From Calditrichota bacterium (GTDB taxonomy: Bacteria; Electryoneota; AABM5-125-24; Hatepunaeales; Hatepunaeaceae), in assembly GCA_018644935.1 (NCBI GenBank), contig JABGPL010000006.1, forward strand, positions 1 through 64,000: a stretch of 64,000 nucleotides of DNA, written 5' to 3'. Positions 40,270 through 50,843 of the stretch are shown here, in pieces (the first letter of the stretch is position 1; every line of letters starts with the position of its first letter). The translations under genes and the position numbers were made by a program. A model generated the notes under the pieces. That model ran no database searches. It saw only the letters and a list, made by a program, of their open reading frames with translations, and was not told the DNA's origin.

Positions 40270-40665
40270 CTACAGCGCGAGTTTAAATTTGACGAGACTG
40301 CCTTCTATTGCCAGTGCCTTCCCGACAACAGTCTCAGTCTCACCAGCAACTTTAATATTGCCAGCAGTAGGATCGAAACTCAGGTCATCATCGGCACTGA
40401 TTGTTCCAGTGATGTTATCGGTCTCGTATACCCCACCATCCAGGAAGATAGCCACCTTATTCCGCTCGGTGTCTGCTGGTGTGAGAAGTGGCATTTTGTC
40501 GAGATGGTAGATTATACCCACCGGAACATCAGCTGCGTCCGATACCACCTGGAAGGTGTCATTGTCAACCAATTTGACGAACTGACCTTTCTCACCCGGA
40601 CCCAGTAATTCCCCATCACCATAGGCAATGCCAGGATGAGAAGGATTGAAATAAATATCACTCAT
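40270..40665 (-). CDS. Head decoration-like protein
   Basis: 131 aa between protease and capsid genes; NPSHPGIAYGDGELLGPGEKGQFVKLVDNDTFQVVSDAADVPVGIIYHL. Confidence 0.5.
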   Translation of the reverse strand: MSDIYFNPSHPGIAYGDGELLGPGEKGQFVKLVDNDTFQVVSDAADVPVGIIYHLDKMPLLTPADTERNKVAIFLDGGVYETDNITGTISADDDLSFDPTAGNIKVAGETETVVGKALAIEGSLVKFKLAL

Positions 40666-40773
40666 TGTTTCCTCTAAAGTTGGAAGGTGATCAAGGGATC
40701 AGTGGAGCAAGTCCAAACACAAAACAGTCTGTATGCTTGCTTCCTTTTTACCTTGATCACTTGATCACTGTTT

Positions 40774-43700
40774 TTATTCTACTTTTGCTTCACGGGCTTC
40801 ACGTAGCCCGTTGCCAAGTCTGACTGCCAGATCGTTGGTTTTATCGTCCACCGCCATCGGTTCGATACCCGCATCACTGCGCATCACCTTTTTTCTGTGC
40901 TGTGTGCCTTCAGCTTTATTTTCAGGCAGAGCATCGATAACCGACTTGGCAGCATCGAACGCACCTTCATCCAAACCGGCAAGGCGTTCGATCTCGGCTG
41001 TTCGTTCGGTCTCATCCTTGAACGTCCGTCCACGCTGTTCCCATGTTTCAATTAATTTCGAAGCAAGAGACTTTCGTTCTGCATTGCGTTTCTCAGTTTC
41101 AAATGTCTCGATTTGTTTCTGTAAGTCCTCGACCTGTTTCTTTAGGGTTTCATTCTCCTGCTGAACTTTTTTCAGGTCTTCCTCGACACCGGCAGAAGCA
41201 TTATTAGCAGCAGTGCTTTTTGCTACATCGACCAGACCCTTGACCTTGGTGCTGAATATTTCCAATCCAGATGTAATTAAGGAGTTCAGATCATCAGAAT
41301 TGATATCGTCTGAACCAAACTTCTTCAAGAGCTGCCGGACATATCCTTCGAAGGCGCTAGTCAGTGGCCAGACCTCTTCGTTGATCTTTTTCGCGGTCAA
41401 ATAGGACTGGAAATCGGCAATCGTTTCCATATTGTTATCCTCTATGCTTAATGTGTTTTTTGCTACGCTTAGTATTTTTGCACCAGGATCAGCGCCCTTG
41501 CGATCCAGGAGCCCCATCCCTGTGAAGGTTATGTTATGCAGGATCTCGAAAACCTGTTTGCCCTGGTATTCCCTCCCCTTGTATTTCTTCAGGTGCACAC
41601 AATAGTTCTTCTTCGATTTGATGCGTTTTCCACAAACGGAACATTCACCTTCTTCATAGTCACATTCCATCGAGACCTGCTTGACGATTCCTTTGCTGAT
41701 CAGTTTGTATGCCAGACGTGAAAATGGATTATCCTCGGTGTACAGTTCTCCATCACACTCAACATGACCACCGTCGGCATCCTTGAAACGTGCCTCTGTC
41801 ACCCCACCCACTATGTCCGTCAAATCCTGTGAGTGCTTCAGATCAATCTTGGTGTTGATCGCACTCTCGTGGTTGTTCTGCAACTCATCAACTGTAAAAT
41901 GATCACCGTTCAGATTAGTACCGGCATGTGTAAGGATGAAGGTGAATTTCTGTTCACCTGCAGGTGTCTGTGCTTCTGCCTCGGTAAACATTCCATCGTG
42001 GGATATGATGTCCCCGGTTAAAGATGTTTGGCAGTTGCGAGATATATCATCAGATGCCTTGGTTGAACTCTGCTTCTTTGGTTTCGAGGCAATAATCAAA
42101 TATTCCTGGGCATCGCGTCCTGGACCTTCACCGGCATACCTGGCAATTCCATAAGAGACGGCACGTCGTCGAAAATCAACTCCGTTGTAATTCGCACCGA
42201 ACATCTCTTTCAGTTCTGCTGCGGTTGGAAATGCCTTATCCCGGTAACTCATGAGCAATTGAGCGTTATTTCGAGCTGATCCTTGTATGAAGCCCTGAAT
42301 CAGTTCGTTGATGCTGTCCTTGTTGTATTTGGTCTTTGAAGCATAATTACGACGTTTATTATCGAGGATTTCCTTGCCCTTCCAATAGCTCATCAGCCCT
42401 TCTATGAAATGCATTTTGTCTTCATAGTCATTGAATCCAAACTGCGTCATGTAGGGTGGATCGGCATATACGACATCAACATTGACTTTATTAATCAAGC
42501 TTAAAGCATCCTGACGATAGACCTTGCATTTCTGTCCGTTGTCAAATACCAACGCATTGGCATCTTTGATGCACTTGACAAACAGCTTCTTGAACTCTGA
42601 AGTGGAAGGATTGCCTAAATGAGAATCGGCATACTTGTTGGAATCATCAGGAATGGGTTCCGTCAAACTCTTCTTTGACCTGGAATACTCTCCGAAACAA
42701 GCACGAATCTGACAGACACGTCCTAATGCGAAAAGCGCAATGTCCTTTTTGTAGCCTTTAAGTTGCTGGATATTGGCGAATGCATTTTCGAGGAATTGGA
42801 GAATCGACTTGGTGTAGTAGTACCCACTGAACGTCTTTACTATGAAACTACCAGCAGAAGAATTCTGTTCAAGGAGAGCTTCGATCTCCTCATCGAAAAT
42901 AGTCACCGATGAGTTTTCAATTACTGCCCGGGCGATGTGATAGGGGTAGTCCAGCAGGTCATTCGAGACTACTCTCAATCCCTTTTTCTTGTAGAAGTAA
43001 CCTACATTAGCACCGCCGCTGAACAGGTCAAGGACGGACTTGACACCATCAGGTGTGTATTTCCATATCCAGTCCAGCATGTCATGCTTCGAGCCCATGA
43101 AGGCTGTTACCCTCGCATCTGAATCCTTGTCTGCTTCTCCATGCAGATCAGCTACGGTCATAAACTGTTCTTCTTGTATGTCCGCCTTTGTTGCTACTTT
43201 ATTGCTACAGACAAAAATGTGTTCTTTCCCATGTGAGGCTTCTCCTGAGCGGTTCTGTCCTGCCATGCTGTAAGAATGATCCCTACTGAACATCCGCGAA
43301 CTCTTGTCATGCTTCTCGATCAGTTTCTTCATCTTGGCTTCATTTGGATATGCATGATCTCGATACGATATAATCCAGTGTTTGATGCCCTTTGCCTTAT
43401 CCAGGAACCCATCGAAGAACTCTTCGGAATTGGATTGGGTAACTGTTTTATGGTTGGTGAGGAACTTCTTTACCCGACTAGATTCATCAATCTCCAACCC
43501 CTTCCAGTATGTCATCAAGCCTTCGATGAAGTGATATGAGGTCTCGTAATTGGTTGTGGAATATTCGGTAGCATAGGGAGGATCGAAGTACGCCAGATCA
43601 ACCTTGGCTTCTGGCAATACTTCCAGGATGTCTTTGCAGAAAACCTTGTTCTCTTTCCCGTTGTCAAAGACCAAGTTATTAATCCGGATGACGTTTTCGC

Positions 43701-44307
43701 GGAACCGATCTGTGAATGCCTTTGGAGTATCCGCATGCCGGTTACCGCTGCCCTTGGATATAGAAGCGAAATGACCGTAACTGCCCGAACCGGAAATACA
43801 GGATTTAGCTAATGCAAATAGTGCAATGTCCTTCTTGTATCCTTGGATGTTGTCAATGTTAGCACGTATATTGTCAATTATCTGGTGAACACCGGATTGG
43901 AAGAACTTCCCCCGGAAGGTTTCCTGGACAAAGTCGCCTGCTTTGGGGTTAGATTTGAGCAGGATTTCAAGTTCGTCTTCGGAAACAGTGAAGGAGTTGT
44001 TCTCGACAATTGCCCGGGCAATGTGGTAACAGTAGCGCATTCGATCGTTGGCAACCACGCGCAGCCCTTTAGTCTTATACACATACCCAACCACCGCGCT
44101 GCCGGAAAAGGCATCGAGCACACCTGTCACTCCGTCCGGAGTATGCACCCATATCCAGTCCACCAGCTTTTGCTTAGAGCCGATGTAATTGGTGATATAC
44201 GGAGGCAGATCCTGCGCTGCTTCAATGTTGTCCTTCGTGTCTCTTGCCAGGCTTAACTCAGCCTCGGCTTCCAAGAGAAAGGATATGCGTTTAAGTTCGG
44301 TGTTCAT
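40774..44307 (-). CDS. Fusion: two D12-class (Dam-like) adenine methyltransferase domains, prohead-protease-like domain, coiled-coil scaffold
   Basis: MTase 1: YIGSKQKLVDWIW, VLDAFSGSAVVGY, DLAYFDPPYATEY. MTase 2: FMGSKHDMLDWIW, VLDLFSGGANVGYF, DVVYADPPYMTQF. Protease-like: KIDLKHSQDLTDIVGGV, GIVKQVSMECDYEEGECSVCG. Coiled coil VEEDLKKVQQENETLKKQVEDLQKQIETFETEKRNAERK. Single uninterrupted ORF. Confidence 0.85.
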   Translation of the reverse strand: MNTELKRISFLLEAEAELSLARDTKDNIEAAQDLPPYITNYIGSKQKLVDWIWVHTPDGVTGVLDAFSGSAVVGYVYKTKGLRVVANDRMRYCYHIARAIVENNSFTVSEDELEILLKSNPKAGDFVQETFRGKFFQSGVHQIIDNIRANIDNIQGYKKDIALFALAKSCISGSGSYGHFASISKGSGNRHADTPKAFTDRFRENVIRINNLVFDNGKENKVFCKDILEVLPEAKVDLAYFDPPYATEYSTTNYETSYHFIEGLMTYWKGLEIDESSRVKKFLTNHKTVTQSNSEEFFDGFLDKAKGIKHWIISYRDHAYPNEAKMKKLIEKHDKSSRMFSRDHSYSMAGQNRSGEASHGKEHIFVCSNKVATKADIQEEQFMTVADLHGEADKDSDARVTAFMGSKHDMLDWIWKYTPDGVKSVLDLFSGGANVGYFYKKKGLRVVSNDLLDYPYHIARAVIENSSVTIFDEEIEALLEQNSSAGSFIVKTFSGYYYTKSILQFLENAFANIQQLKGYKKDIALFALGRVCQIRACFGEYSRSKKSLTEPIPDDSNKYADSHLGNPSTSEFKKLFVKCIKDANALVFDNGQKCKVYRQDALSLINKVNVDVVYADPPYMTQFGFNDYEDKMHFIEGLMSYWKGKEILDNKRRNYASKTKYNKDSINELIQGFIQGSARNNAQLLMSYRDKAFPTAAELKEMFGANYNGVDFRRRAVSYGIARYAGEGPGRDAQEYLIIASKPKKQSSTKASDDISRNCQTSLTGDIISHDGMFTEAEAQTPAGEQKFTFILTHAGTNLNGDHFTVDELQNNHESAINTKIDLKHSQDLTDIVGGVTEARFKDADGGHVECDGELYTEDNPFSRLAYKLISKGIVKQVSMECDYEEGECSVCGKRIKSKKNYCVHLKKYKGREYQGKQVFEILHNITFTGMGLLDRKGADPGAKILSVAKNTLSIEDNNMETIADFQSYLTAKKINEEVWPLTSAFEGYVRQLLKKFGSDDINSDDLNSLITSGLEIFSTKVKGLVDVAKSTAANNASAGVEEDLKKVQQENETLKKQVEDLQKQIETFETEKRNAERKSLASKLIETWEQRGRTFKDETERTAEIERLAGLDEGAFDAAKSVIDALPENKAEGTQHRKKVMRSDAGIEPMAVDDKTNDLAVRLGNGLREAREAKVE

Positions 44308-44470
44308 CGCTCGTTTGATATAGTCATGAAATTAACCATGAGACTATATTAAAGAGCAAAAGGGAAGTTATCCAGAACTGACGGGATTGATGGGATTGAT
44401 GAAATTATGACTGGCACAAAACTGAGGTTGGAATGTTAAGAATACAATCAGTGGAATAATTAAAAAGGAA

Positions 44471-44498
44471 GGGCTGGAAACAATTTGTCTCCAGCCCT
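44471..44498 (-). terminator. Rho-independent terminator of the C25 protease gene
   Basis: GGGCTGGA...TCCAGCCC-type hairpin with a T-rich tail on the minus strand (CCTTTTTAATT). Confidence 0.75.
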
Positions 44499-44537
44499 TT
44501 GAATAAATATGGGAATCTCTATTGGAGGTGAAAATTC

Positions 44538-47500
44538 CTACCTCAGTAAAATGAGCTTCCTCGTTTGCTTAAAGCTACCGGCATCAATTCTGTAGAAGTA
44601 AATTCCACTGGATAATGTATTGCCATTTAGCAATGTCGTGTGATATCCAGCTAGATGCACTCCATTTGCCAATATCTTCACCAACCTGCCTGAAGCATCA
44701 TAAACAGAAACTTTGACAATTGACATTTCAGGTAGACCGAACTTAATTTTTGTCACCGAGTTAAATGGATTCGGGAAAGCTGCTGATAAAACATAATCAT
44801 CAGGAATTATTGATCCTGAGCTAGATCCCCCACTCTCGTCCAATAGCTTCAAGAGAGAAGTTATTTTTTGAGGTACTATAACAGCTTCTGCGACGTTTAT
44901 GTCAGAATCAACGAGCTCACTTACAGCAATGTAATCTATCACCGCGAGTATGGAATCATTTAGTGTCTCTGCGTTTTGACGTGCCAGATCATATTCCTCA
45001 GCAGCATCCTCATATTCACCTGATTCCGATAAGCAGTTGGTCGCGAAACGTTGAGCAACTTTTACTACTTCATCATCCTCATTATTATTGACAATGCCGA
45101 GATAAAAGGTTCTCAAATCATCCAAATCACCTTCAAGCTTCAATGTAGTACCAGTGAGGTAGTGAATCGCGTTGATTGCTTCTGATTGTTCGTCATCAAC
45201 GGCAAGCCTGAAATACTCGTCAGCGTCTTCATATTCACCATCGGACCAATATCCCATTGCAATTTCAACGCTTGTGACATCATCGATAAGCTCGGAAGAA
45301 TCAGAAGAAATATTGAACATCTCCGCGAATGTTTTAGGGGGTGCTGTCACTGTCCATCTGAAATCGGATTCACCAACGGTCACAGGTCCCCAGTAATTAC
45401 CCTTAGCGTTCACAATATCGTATTCAACCAGGGAGGTTGATTTGTATATGAACGCACCAAAATTGATGTAACCCATATCATAGTAAGCGTCCCAGATGTT
45501 GTTTGAGCCGATCGTGGGATATGAGGTTAGTGAAAGATATATCTCTGCACCGTCCTCATCATCCTGATCTCCAGAGCCATATCCAATACCATTTTCATGA
45601 ATCGTATTCGGGGCAGTTCCTGTTGAGCTGGTATAGGTGTCAAGGTCAGGTGCAGAACTGACACAATAAATACCACCTCCCGTATTACCGGTTATTTCAG
45701 TATTGATAATCTCCGGATCGGAGTTTGTCGACAACGAAACACCTGCATCATATATGCTGCCGTAGGTCCCATTATTTTGTATGGTATTGCCATCTATAAC
45801 TACTTTACCCGCCGAACAGGATGTGAGATAGATTCCGTTGTAGGCATTATCCTCAATGGTTGAATTTGAAATGTTAACCTTGGAAGAATTGATGTAGATT
45901 CCATAGTTGCAGTCACTGAAAGTGCAATTGTCTATTTCCAAAGCGCCGGTTGTTGGTGCAAGTCCGGTAACATACAAACCGTCGTAACCGCCCTCGAAAA
46001 TACAGTATTCGAGCTCGGAATTCACACTTCCCGAAGTGGCAGCGAATTTAATATGGTTGAATAGATTCTGACCATCGTTGGTGAAGGTAATCTGGTTCTG
46101 CGCTGTTCCGATTGCCTTCATATCTGCACCTGATTCGATCTCAATGTCCACATTTGCGTGCATATATACTACTACACCATCCTCAAGAATCCAATCCTCA
46201 CCATCTGGAACGTGGCAATCACCTTCGATCACGTAGAAATGATCTGTATCATACCAGTGCCCATATACCGGCTCGTTTGCAGGTTCTGCTGGAACTACGA
46301 ATTCATAATTGCTTGTGTGCCAGTCATCATGACACCTTTGTCCCCAAACAACGTCACCGTCTCCGGTTCCTAACTCGTAAATGTACAGGTAACCTGCTCC
46401 TGTGGTGACTATTAACTCAAGGTCATCGTCGTCATCGATATCCTTTATTGAATAATCAATTATGCGGTCACCAACAACTATAGGCCAGTAACTTAAAAGG
46501 TCACCTGATGTCCCGTCCCAGGCTTCAATCTGATGATGACCATTAGGCATGATGATGTCTAAATCATTATCGTCATCTACATCAGCCACCAAAGCCGAAC
46601 CACACCAGTTCTCATTGATGAGATTGTTGCGTGGTTGAGGCCAGTTAGCAAGTCGAGTGCCGTCATTGTTGTAAACGTACATTGAGTCAGGTGAGCTAAC
46701 GATGATTTCAAGATCGTTGTCGCCATTAATGTCTGCCAAAACAGGCTGATTTGCTATTGGATCAAATGGACTTATCGTCTTATAAAGCGATATCCCATGT
46801 GCTTCTGTATTCTCGTTTGTGTTTGCTGGCCAGGCAGCCCCCACATGGGGACTAACAGAAGCTGCATCCCTTGCATACAGCCCTAGCTCTTTATCTATAA
46901 ATACCACTTCAAGGTCGCTGTTTGCATTATCAATGTCGCCTAAAACTACAGAACCAACCTTGGCATCCAATTCTAAACCAAATATTTTGCTATCTATATC
47001 CCAGACGAAATGGTTCGTTTCTGGTTCATCACCAGGACCATTGCAATAGAACACATGAGGATTGCCACCTATATCTCCAAACGCTGGAGTACAAGTCGTA
47101 TAAACCGATGGATCGAAGACATTCCAGCCTGGATAATCTCTCCAAACATAATCATTACCAACCAGAGCGTATTCTTTGAGGTGTACAGTTGTATTCTTTG
47201 TAGTGAAATTAACATTGAACATGATAATCGAGATTTCCGGCTGTCCATCCTCATTTATATCGCAGAGTGACGGCATACCACCATATGTAACAACATTTAG
47301 AGAATCCTGATCGTGAAGCTCTATCGCGCAATCAAAAACCAATTCATTATCGGCTCGAGCCCATTCAAAAACCAGGAGGTAGGTGTCATAATCTGAGCAA
47401 TTTGCTCCGAAGACCAATTCAAGGCGAGGATCTCCATCAACATCACCAAGTACCGGTTTTGTTAGAAGATTCACTTTATCGAGATTGGCCGGAGCATTTG

Positions 47501-50500
47501 GATGATCTATGTCCGCAAGATCAATAGTTGTTTTAGTTCCATCCTCATTGACTTGAACGATCTCACCTTGATTGGTTCCAATCCAGAATTCACAATCACC
47601 ATCCTCATCAAAATCAGTTATTGCAGCTCCTGCTGGATAACCGAATCCGATATCAACAGGAAAATCATCTCGTAGTGGGTGTGAAAACCAGGCTGTGGTG
47701 GTTTCTGAATGCCTGATTTCTTTTCCATCTACTACCTTTTTGATCTTGTAGTCATAGGTTTCCCCAGGATCCACAAGGTAATCTACGTATCTTGAACCTC
47801 CTGTTATCAAGTTCCCATTATTCAATGGACCGAATCCCGCCTCTTCGTCCGCATCGGGATCTCTATAAACAATGTAACCTTCTAAATCTTCATTGGTTGC
47901 TGGATCACATAGCAATTCTATCCCTTCCCTTCCGAACTGCTGGGTGGTTAAATCTGCAAACGTCGCCGGTTGGACAGCATCGAACTGCTCAGCAATCGCT
48001 ATGTCATTGTGATCTCTACCTGGAGCATCCTCAGGATTTTCCAGATTGAGTTTAAATTCGATATTGGCAACCACTTCTGTAGAGTTTAATGCAACCTCTA
48101 CCTGACCAAAACCATGTAGTTCAGAGCTCCCATCTGTGGCAGCAAATGTATAGGTGCCGGTAATGTCGGAGACACATGTCTCAGTTGAGGTCAAGGTGCC
48201 CGTCATTTCTGATGTTGCTCCTGAGCCTGTATTGATCAGGGCTACATCAAGATAGAATGTTTCGTCCTCGTCATAAAGGTGATCATGGTCATTATCCTGA
48301 TCACTTGTTCCGTCATCATCATATATTGTATAAAGGACTTCAATATCTGGTGCGTGTATTAACAGGTCAAACGAATCATACCAGACATTAGTACTGTAAG
48401 TAAATTCTAAATCTAATGTTACGACGTGACTGTCCGGGGCAAATGGCGAAATCGTAAAAACATAAGGTGTTGAATTAGTAACAGTCTGTTCTGAACTGAT
48501 CATCGGAAATGAACTGGAATTAGCAGTAGTACTTACTGTAACACAGGTGTCAGTACATGAGAGAACACCGGAAGTAATTGACTGAGACGAAACAGTAGAA
48601 TTATAAACGTTAATGTCTAAACTGAATTTTTCACCTGCGTCAACAAGATCATTATCAATGTTATTGACATCGTCTGCCAGCACATAACCGGTTATAGTTG
48701 GATCGTTTGTTCCACTTGTAATTGAGAGCGTTGTCGTATAGGGCAGATAATTAGGTGCCATGACTGTGAAAGTACCTGATGCAACACTGTCGGGGAAGAA
48801 GGAACCGATCTCCAAATCTCCCTCTTCATCGCTGAAAGTGGTGTAATAGAAATCGTCCTCGACACTCATACCGACGGAGGCAAATGGGACATCAGCTGCG
48901 GTAATGTCGTCAACTATGTTCAGGTCAGCGTTGTTATCCTCACCAGCAATGTAAGTTTCGTTAAACGGATCTGCCTCGAATTCGTTGGGCTCCTGAATCC
49001 AGATGTAGGCTTCGGGATCACCCAGAAGATTATAGCCCATAAATACTGTTCTGAAGGCACCATACCTTTGAGACATGGAGATGTTTGCAATTTTCGACTT
49101 TGCGAGGATCTCACCCATACAATAAGATTCTCCATTTGCAATCATGTCTTCAAAGGGTTTAATAAAACTGTTGATTGAAACCATTGGAATATCATAAGTT
49201 GAACTACCAATAAATCCTATTCCACCTCCCTGTATACTTCGTATCCATGCTTCGCCGATGCAGTCAGAATTGAACATGCCGGGTTCGCAAGCAATGCAAA
49301 TCATCATACCATATTTCAGGTCACAATCTAAGCCCATGAAATCGGCGCGAGTGATTGGTCCCTCATAACCGTCACCATCTCCGCACTGTAATTTGTATTC
49401 ATTTCCATGACTGAGATTAAAAACAATTGAATAACCATTCTCTATCTCATCTAAAGCATCCTGTGGTGTAAAGTGTTCGCTAGTTGTTGCATTTATATGA
49501 GTTACATCCAATCCAAGATCATCTAGAATTTCTTCCAGATATTCTCCTGCATTTTCTGCATCGCCAGCATTAAACATATCCGTTTCCAAAAAAAGGACAT
49601 CATTCTGATATTCCGTATTATTAATATCTTGCCAATAATATATCTGCATTTTTACAACAAAATCATCGGCTTCTTCAACAGTTCTAACCGGAGCTCTGCC
49701 AATCCATACCTCCGGATATAAATCCATATTATCACTATCATCCCAGGACCACACCTGGTCTCCGATGTAGGCATTCTTATTCGAATTCCAGTCACCATCA
49801 AGGCATGAATAGTACATATCGGTGGATACGTAACGTTCATTTTTTCTGCCGATTAAAACTCGAGATGGAATTATCTCAACGTCACCTCCAAGCAGAACCC
49901 ATTGAAGATCTCCGTTGCGATATAAATGCTCGATACAGGCTCGAATGGATTCGCTCTTGTCACCTGCTGGATAGTCCACAACAATGTCTTCTATCGTTAT
50001 AATATCAGCAGGAATACCTTTACTATCCTTCTCGTCTTCCAAATCTTCAAATGAGGCTTCTAATGCTTCAGAAGTTATTATCAAGTACTCCAAAGGTTCC
50101 ATTTGATTGTTTTCGTCAGAGATACCATCACGAGAAATTTCCGTTCTGGCCTTTTTATTATAATTTATCTCAATGGGAGGAATAAAACACGTTTCAAAAT
50201 CACCCGGATTATCAATCACCGAAATTAAGTAATCAGTAGTTTTTTTGATTTTCTTTTTACTGGCATATCTCGTTTGATCCTCTTCTGATCCAGTATATGA
50301 TCCTTCAACTGTCAGGCTAATTTCTTCATATATCAACATTTGACCCGTTACCGGATTGTATTGAATCGGATGGATAAGAATATCTACAACTTTTGCGCCC
50401 ATCAAATACCCGGTGCCAGTAATCTCAGCCAACACTCCCGGATAATCCGCATTCTCATTATAAATACTCACGTCTTTAGCCTGTTGTACAGGTCCCGAAT

Positions 50501-50807
50501 TATCTATAATCCCCTGATATTCATCAGGATTAATTTCAAGTGTCTTCCCAAAAATCACTGGTTCCGAATTGTTTATTTCCAGATGAGTTGGAATAAATCC
50601 AGGATCAATGATAAATCGGATTGATTTTACCGGTAAAGCAGGTGATCCAAATTCAAATACATTCGTGTAATCCTGGAATGTCACAGTAGAACCGTTTTCT
50701 TTTTCCTGGACAGAAATCAAATCTGCATCAAGAATATTTGTATATTCTAAACTACCAAAGCAGACGGTATTTAGAGTTAAAAAGAGCATGACAATCAACT
50801 TTTTCAT
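44538..50807 (-). CDS. Secreted peptidase C25 (gingipain-like) with FG-GAP/beta-helix regions and T9SS-like sorting domain
   Basis: Signal peptide MKKLIVMLFLTLNTVCFGS; YLIITSEALEASFEDLEDEKDSKGIPADIITIEDI; catalytic-type NLSHGNEY and MMICIACEPGMFNS; C-terminus DDYVLSAAFPNPFNSVTKIKFGLPEMSIVKVSVYDASGRLVKIL...SGIYFYRIDAG. Confidence 0.85.
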   Translation of the reverse strand: MKKLIVMLFLTLNTVCFGSLEYTNILDADLISVQEKENGSTVTFQDYTNVFEFGSPALPVKSIRFIIDPGFIPTHLEINNSEPVIFGKTLEINPDEYQGIIDNSGPVQQAKDVSIYNENADYPGVLAEITGTGYLMGAKVVDILIHPIQYNPVTGQMLIYEEISLTVEGSYTGSEEDQTRYASKKKIKKTTDYLISVIDNPGDFETCFIPPIEINYNKKARTEISRDGISDENNQMEPLEYLIITSEALEASFEDLEDEKDSKGIPADIITIEDIVVDYPAGDKSESIRACIEHLYRNGDLQWVLLGGDVEIIPSRVLIGRKNERYVSTDMYYSCLDGDWNSNKNAYIGDQVWSWDDSDNMDLYPEVWIGRAPVRTVEEADDFVVKMQIYYWQDINNTEYQNDVLFLETDMFNAGDAENAGEYLEEILDDLGLDVTHINATTSEHFTPQDALDEIENGYSIVFNLSHGNEYKLQCGDGDGYEGPITRADFMGLDCDLKYGMMICIACEPGMFNSDCIGEAWIRSIQGGGIGFIGSSTYDIPMVSINSFIKPFEDMIANGESYCMGEILAKSKIANISMSQRYGAFRTVFMGYNLLGDPEAYIWIQEPNEFEADPFNETYIAGEDNNADLNIVDDITAADVPFASVGMSVEDDFYYTTFSDEEGDLEIGSFFPDSVASGTFTVMAPNYLPYTTTLSITSGTNDPTITGYVLADDVNNIDNDLVDAGEKFSLDINVYNSTVSSQSITSGVLSCTDTCVTVSTTANSSSFPMISSEQTVTNSTPYVFTISPFAPDSHVVTLDLEFTYSTNVWYDSFDLLIHAPDIEVLYTIYDDDGTSDQDNDHDHLYDEDETFYLDVALINTGSGATSEMTGTLTSTETCVSDITGTYTFAATDGSSELHGFGQVEVALNSTEVVANIEFKLNLENPEDAPGRDHNDIAIAEQFDAVQPATFADLTTQQFGREGIELLCDPATNEDLEGYIVYRDPDADEEAGFGPLNNGNLITGGSRYVDYLVDPGETYDYKIKKVVDGKEIRHSETTTAWFSHPLRDDFPVDIGFGYPAGAAITDFDEDGDCEFWIGTNQGEIVQVNEDGTKTTIDLADIDHPNAPANLDKVNLLTKPVLGDVDGDPRLELVFGANCSDYDTYLLVFEWARADNELVFDCAIELHDQDSLNVVTYGGMPSLCDINEDGQPEISIIMFNVNFTTKNTTVHLKEYALVGNDYVWRDYPGWNVFDPSVYTTCTPAFGDIGGNPHVFYCNGPGDEPETNHFVWDIDSKIFGLELDAKVGSVVLGDIDNANSDLEVVFIDKELGLYARDAASVSPHVGAAWPANTNENTEAHGISLYKTISPFDPIANQPVLADINGDNDLEIIVSSPDSMYVYNNDGTRLANWPQPRNNLINENWCGSALVADVDDDNDLDIIMPNGHHQIEAWDGTSGDLLSYWPIVVGDRIIDYSIKDIDDDDDLELIVTTGAGYLYIYELGTGDGDVVWGQRCHDDWHTSNYEFVVPAEPANEPVYGHWYDTDHFYVIEGDCHVPDGEDWILEDGVVVYMHANVDIEIESGADMKAIGTAQNQITFTNDGQNLFNHIKFAATSGSVNSELEYCIFEGGYDGLYVTGLAPTTGALEIDNCTFSDCNYGIYINSSKVNISNSTIEDNAYNGIYLTSCSAGKVVIDGNTIQNNGTYGSIYDAGVSLSTNSDPEIINTEITGNTGGGIYCVSSAPDLDTYTSSTGTAPNTIHENGIGYGSGDQDDEDGAEIYLSLTSYPTIGSNNIWDAYYDMGYINFGAFIYKSTSLVEYDIVNAKGNYWGPVTVGESDFRWTVTAPPKTFAEMFNISSDSSELIDDVTSVEIAMGYWSDGEYEDADEYFRLAVDDEQSEAINAIHYLTGTTLKLEGDLDDLRTFYLGIVNNNEDDEVVKVAQRFATNCLSESGEYEDAAEEYDLARQNAETLNDSILAVIDYIAVSELVDSDINVAEAVIVPQKITSLLKLLDESGGSSSGSIIPDDYVLSAAFPNPFNSVTKIKFGLPEMSIVKVSVYDASGRLVKILANGVHLAGYHTTLLNGNTLSSGIYFYRIDAGSFKQTRKLILLR

Positions 50808-50843
50808 AATTTATCTCCAGATTTTGTTTTCAGTAGTAAATTG

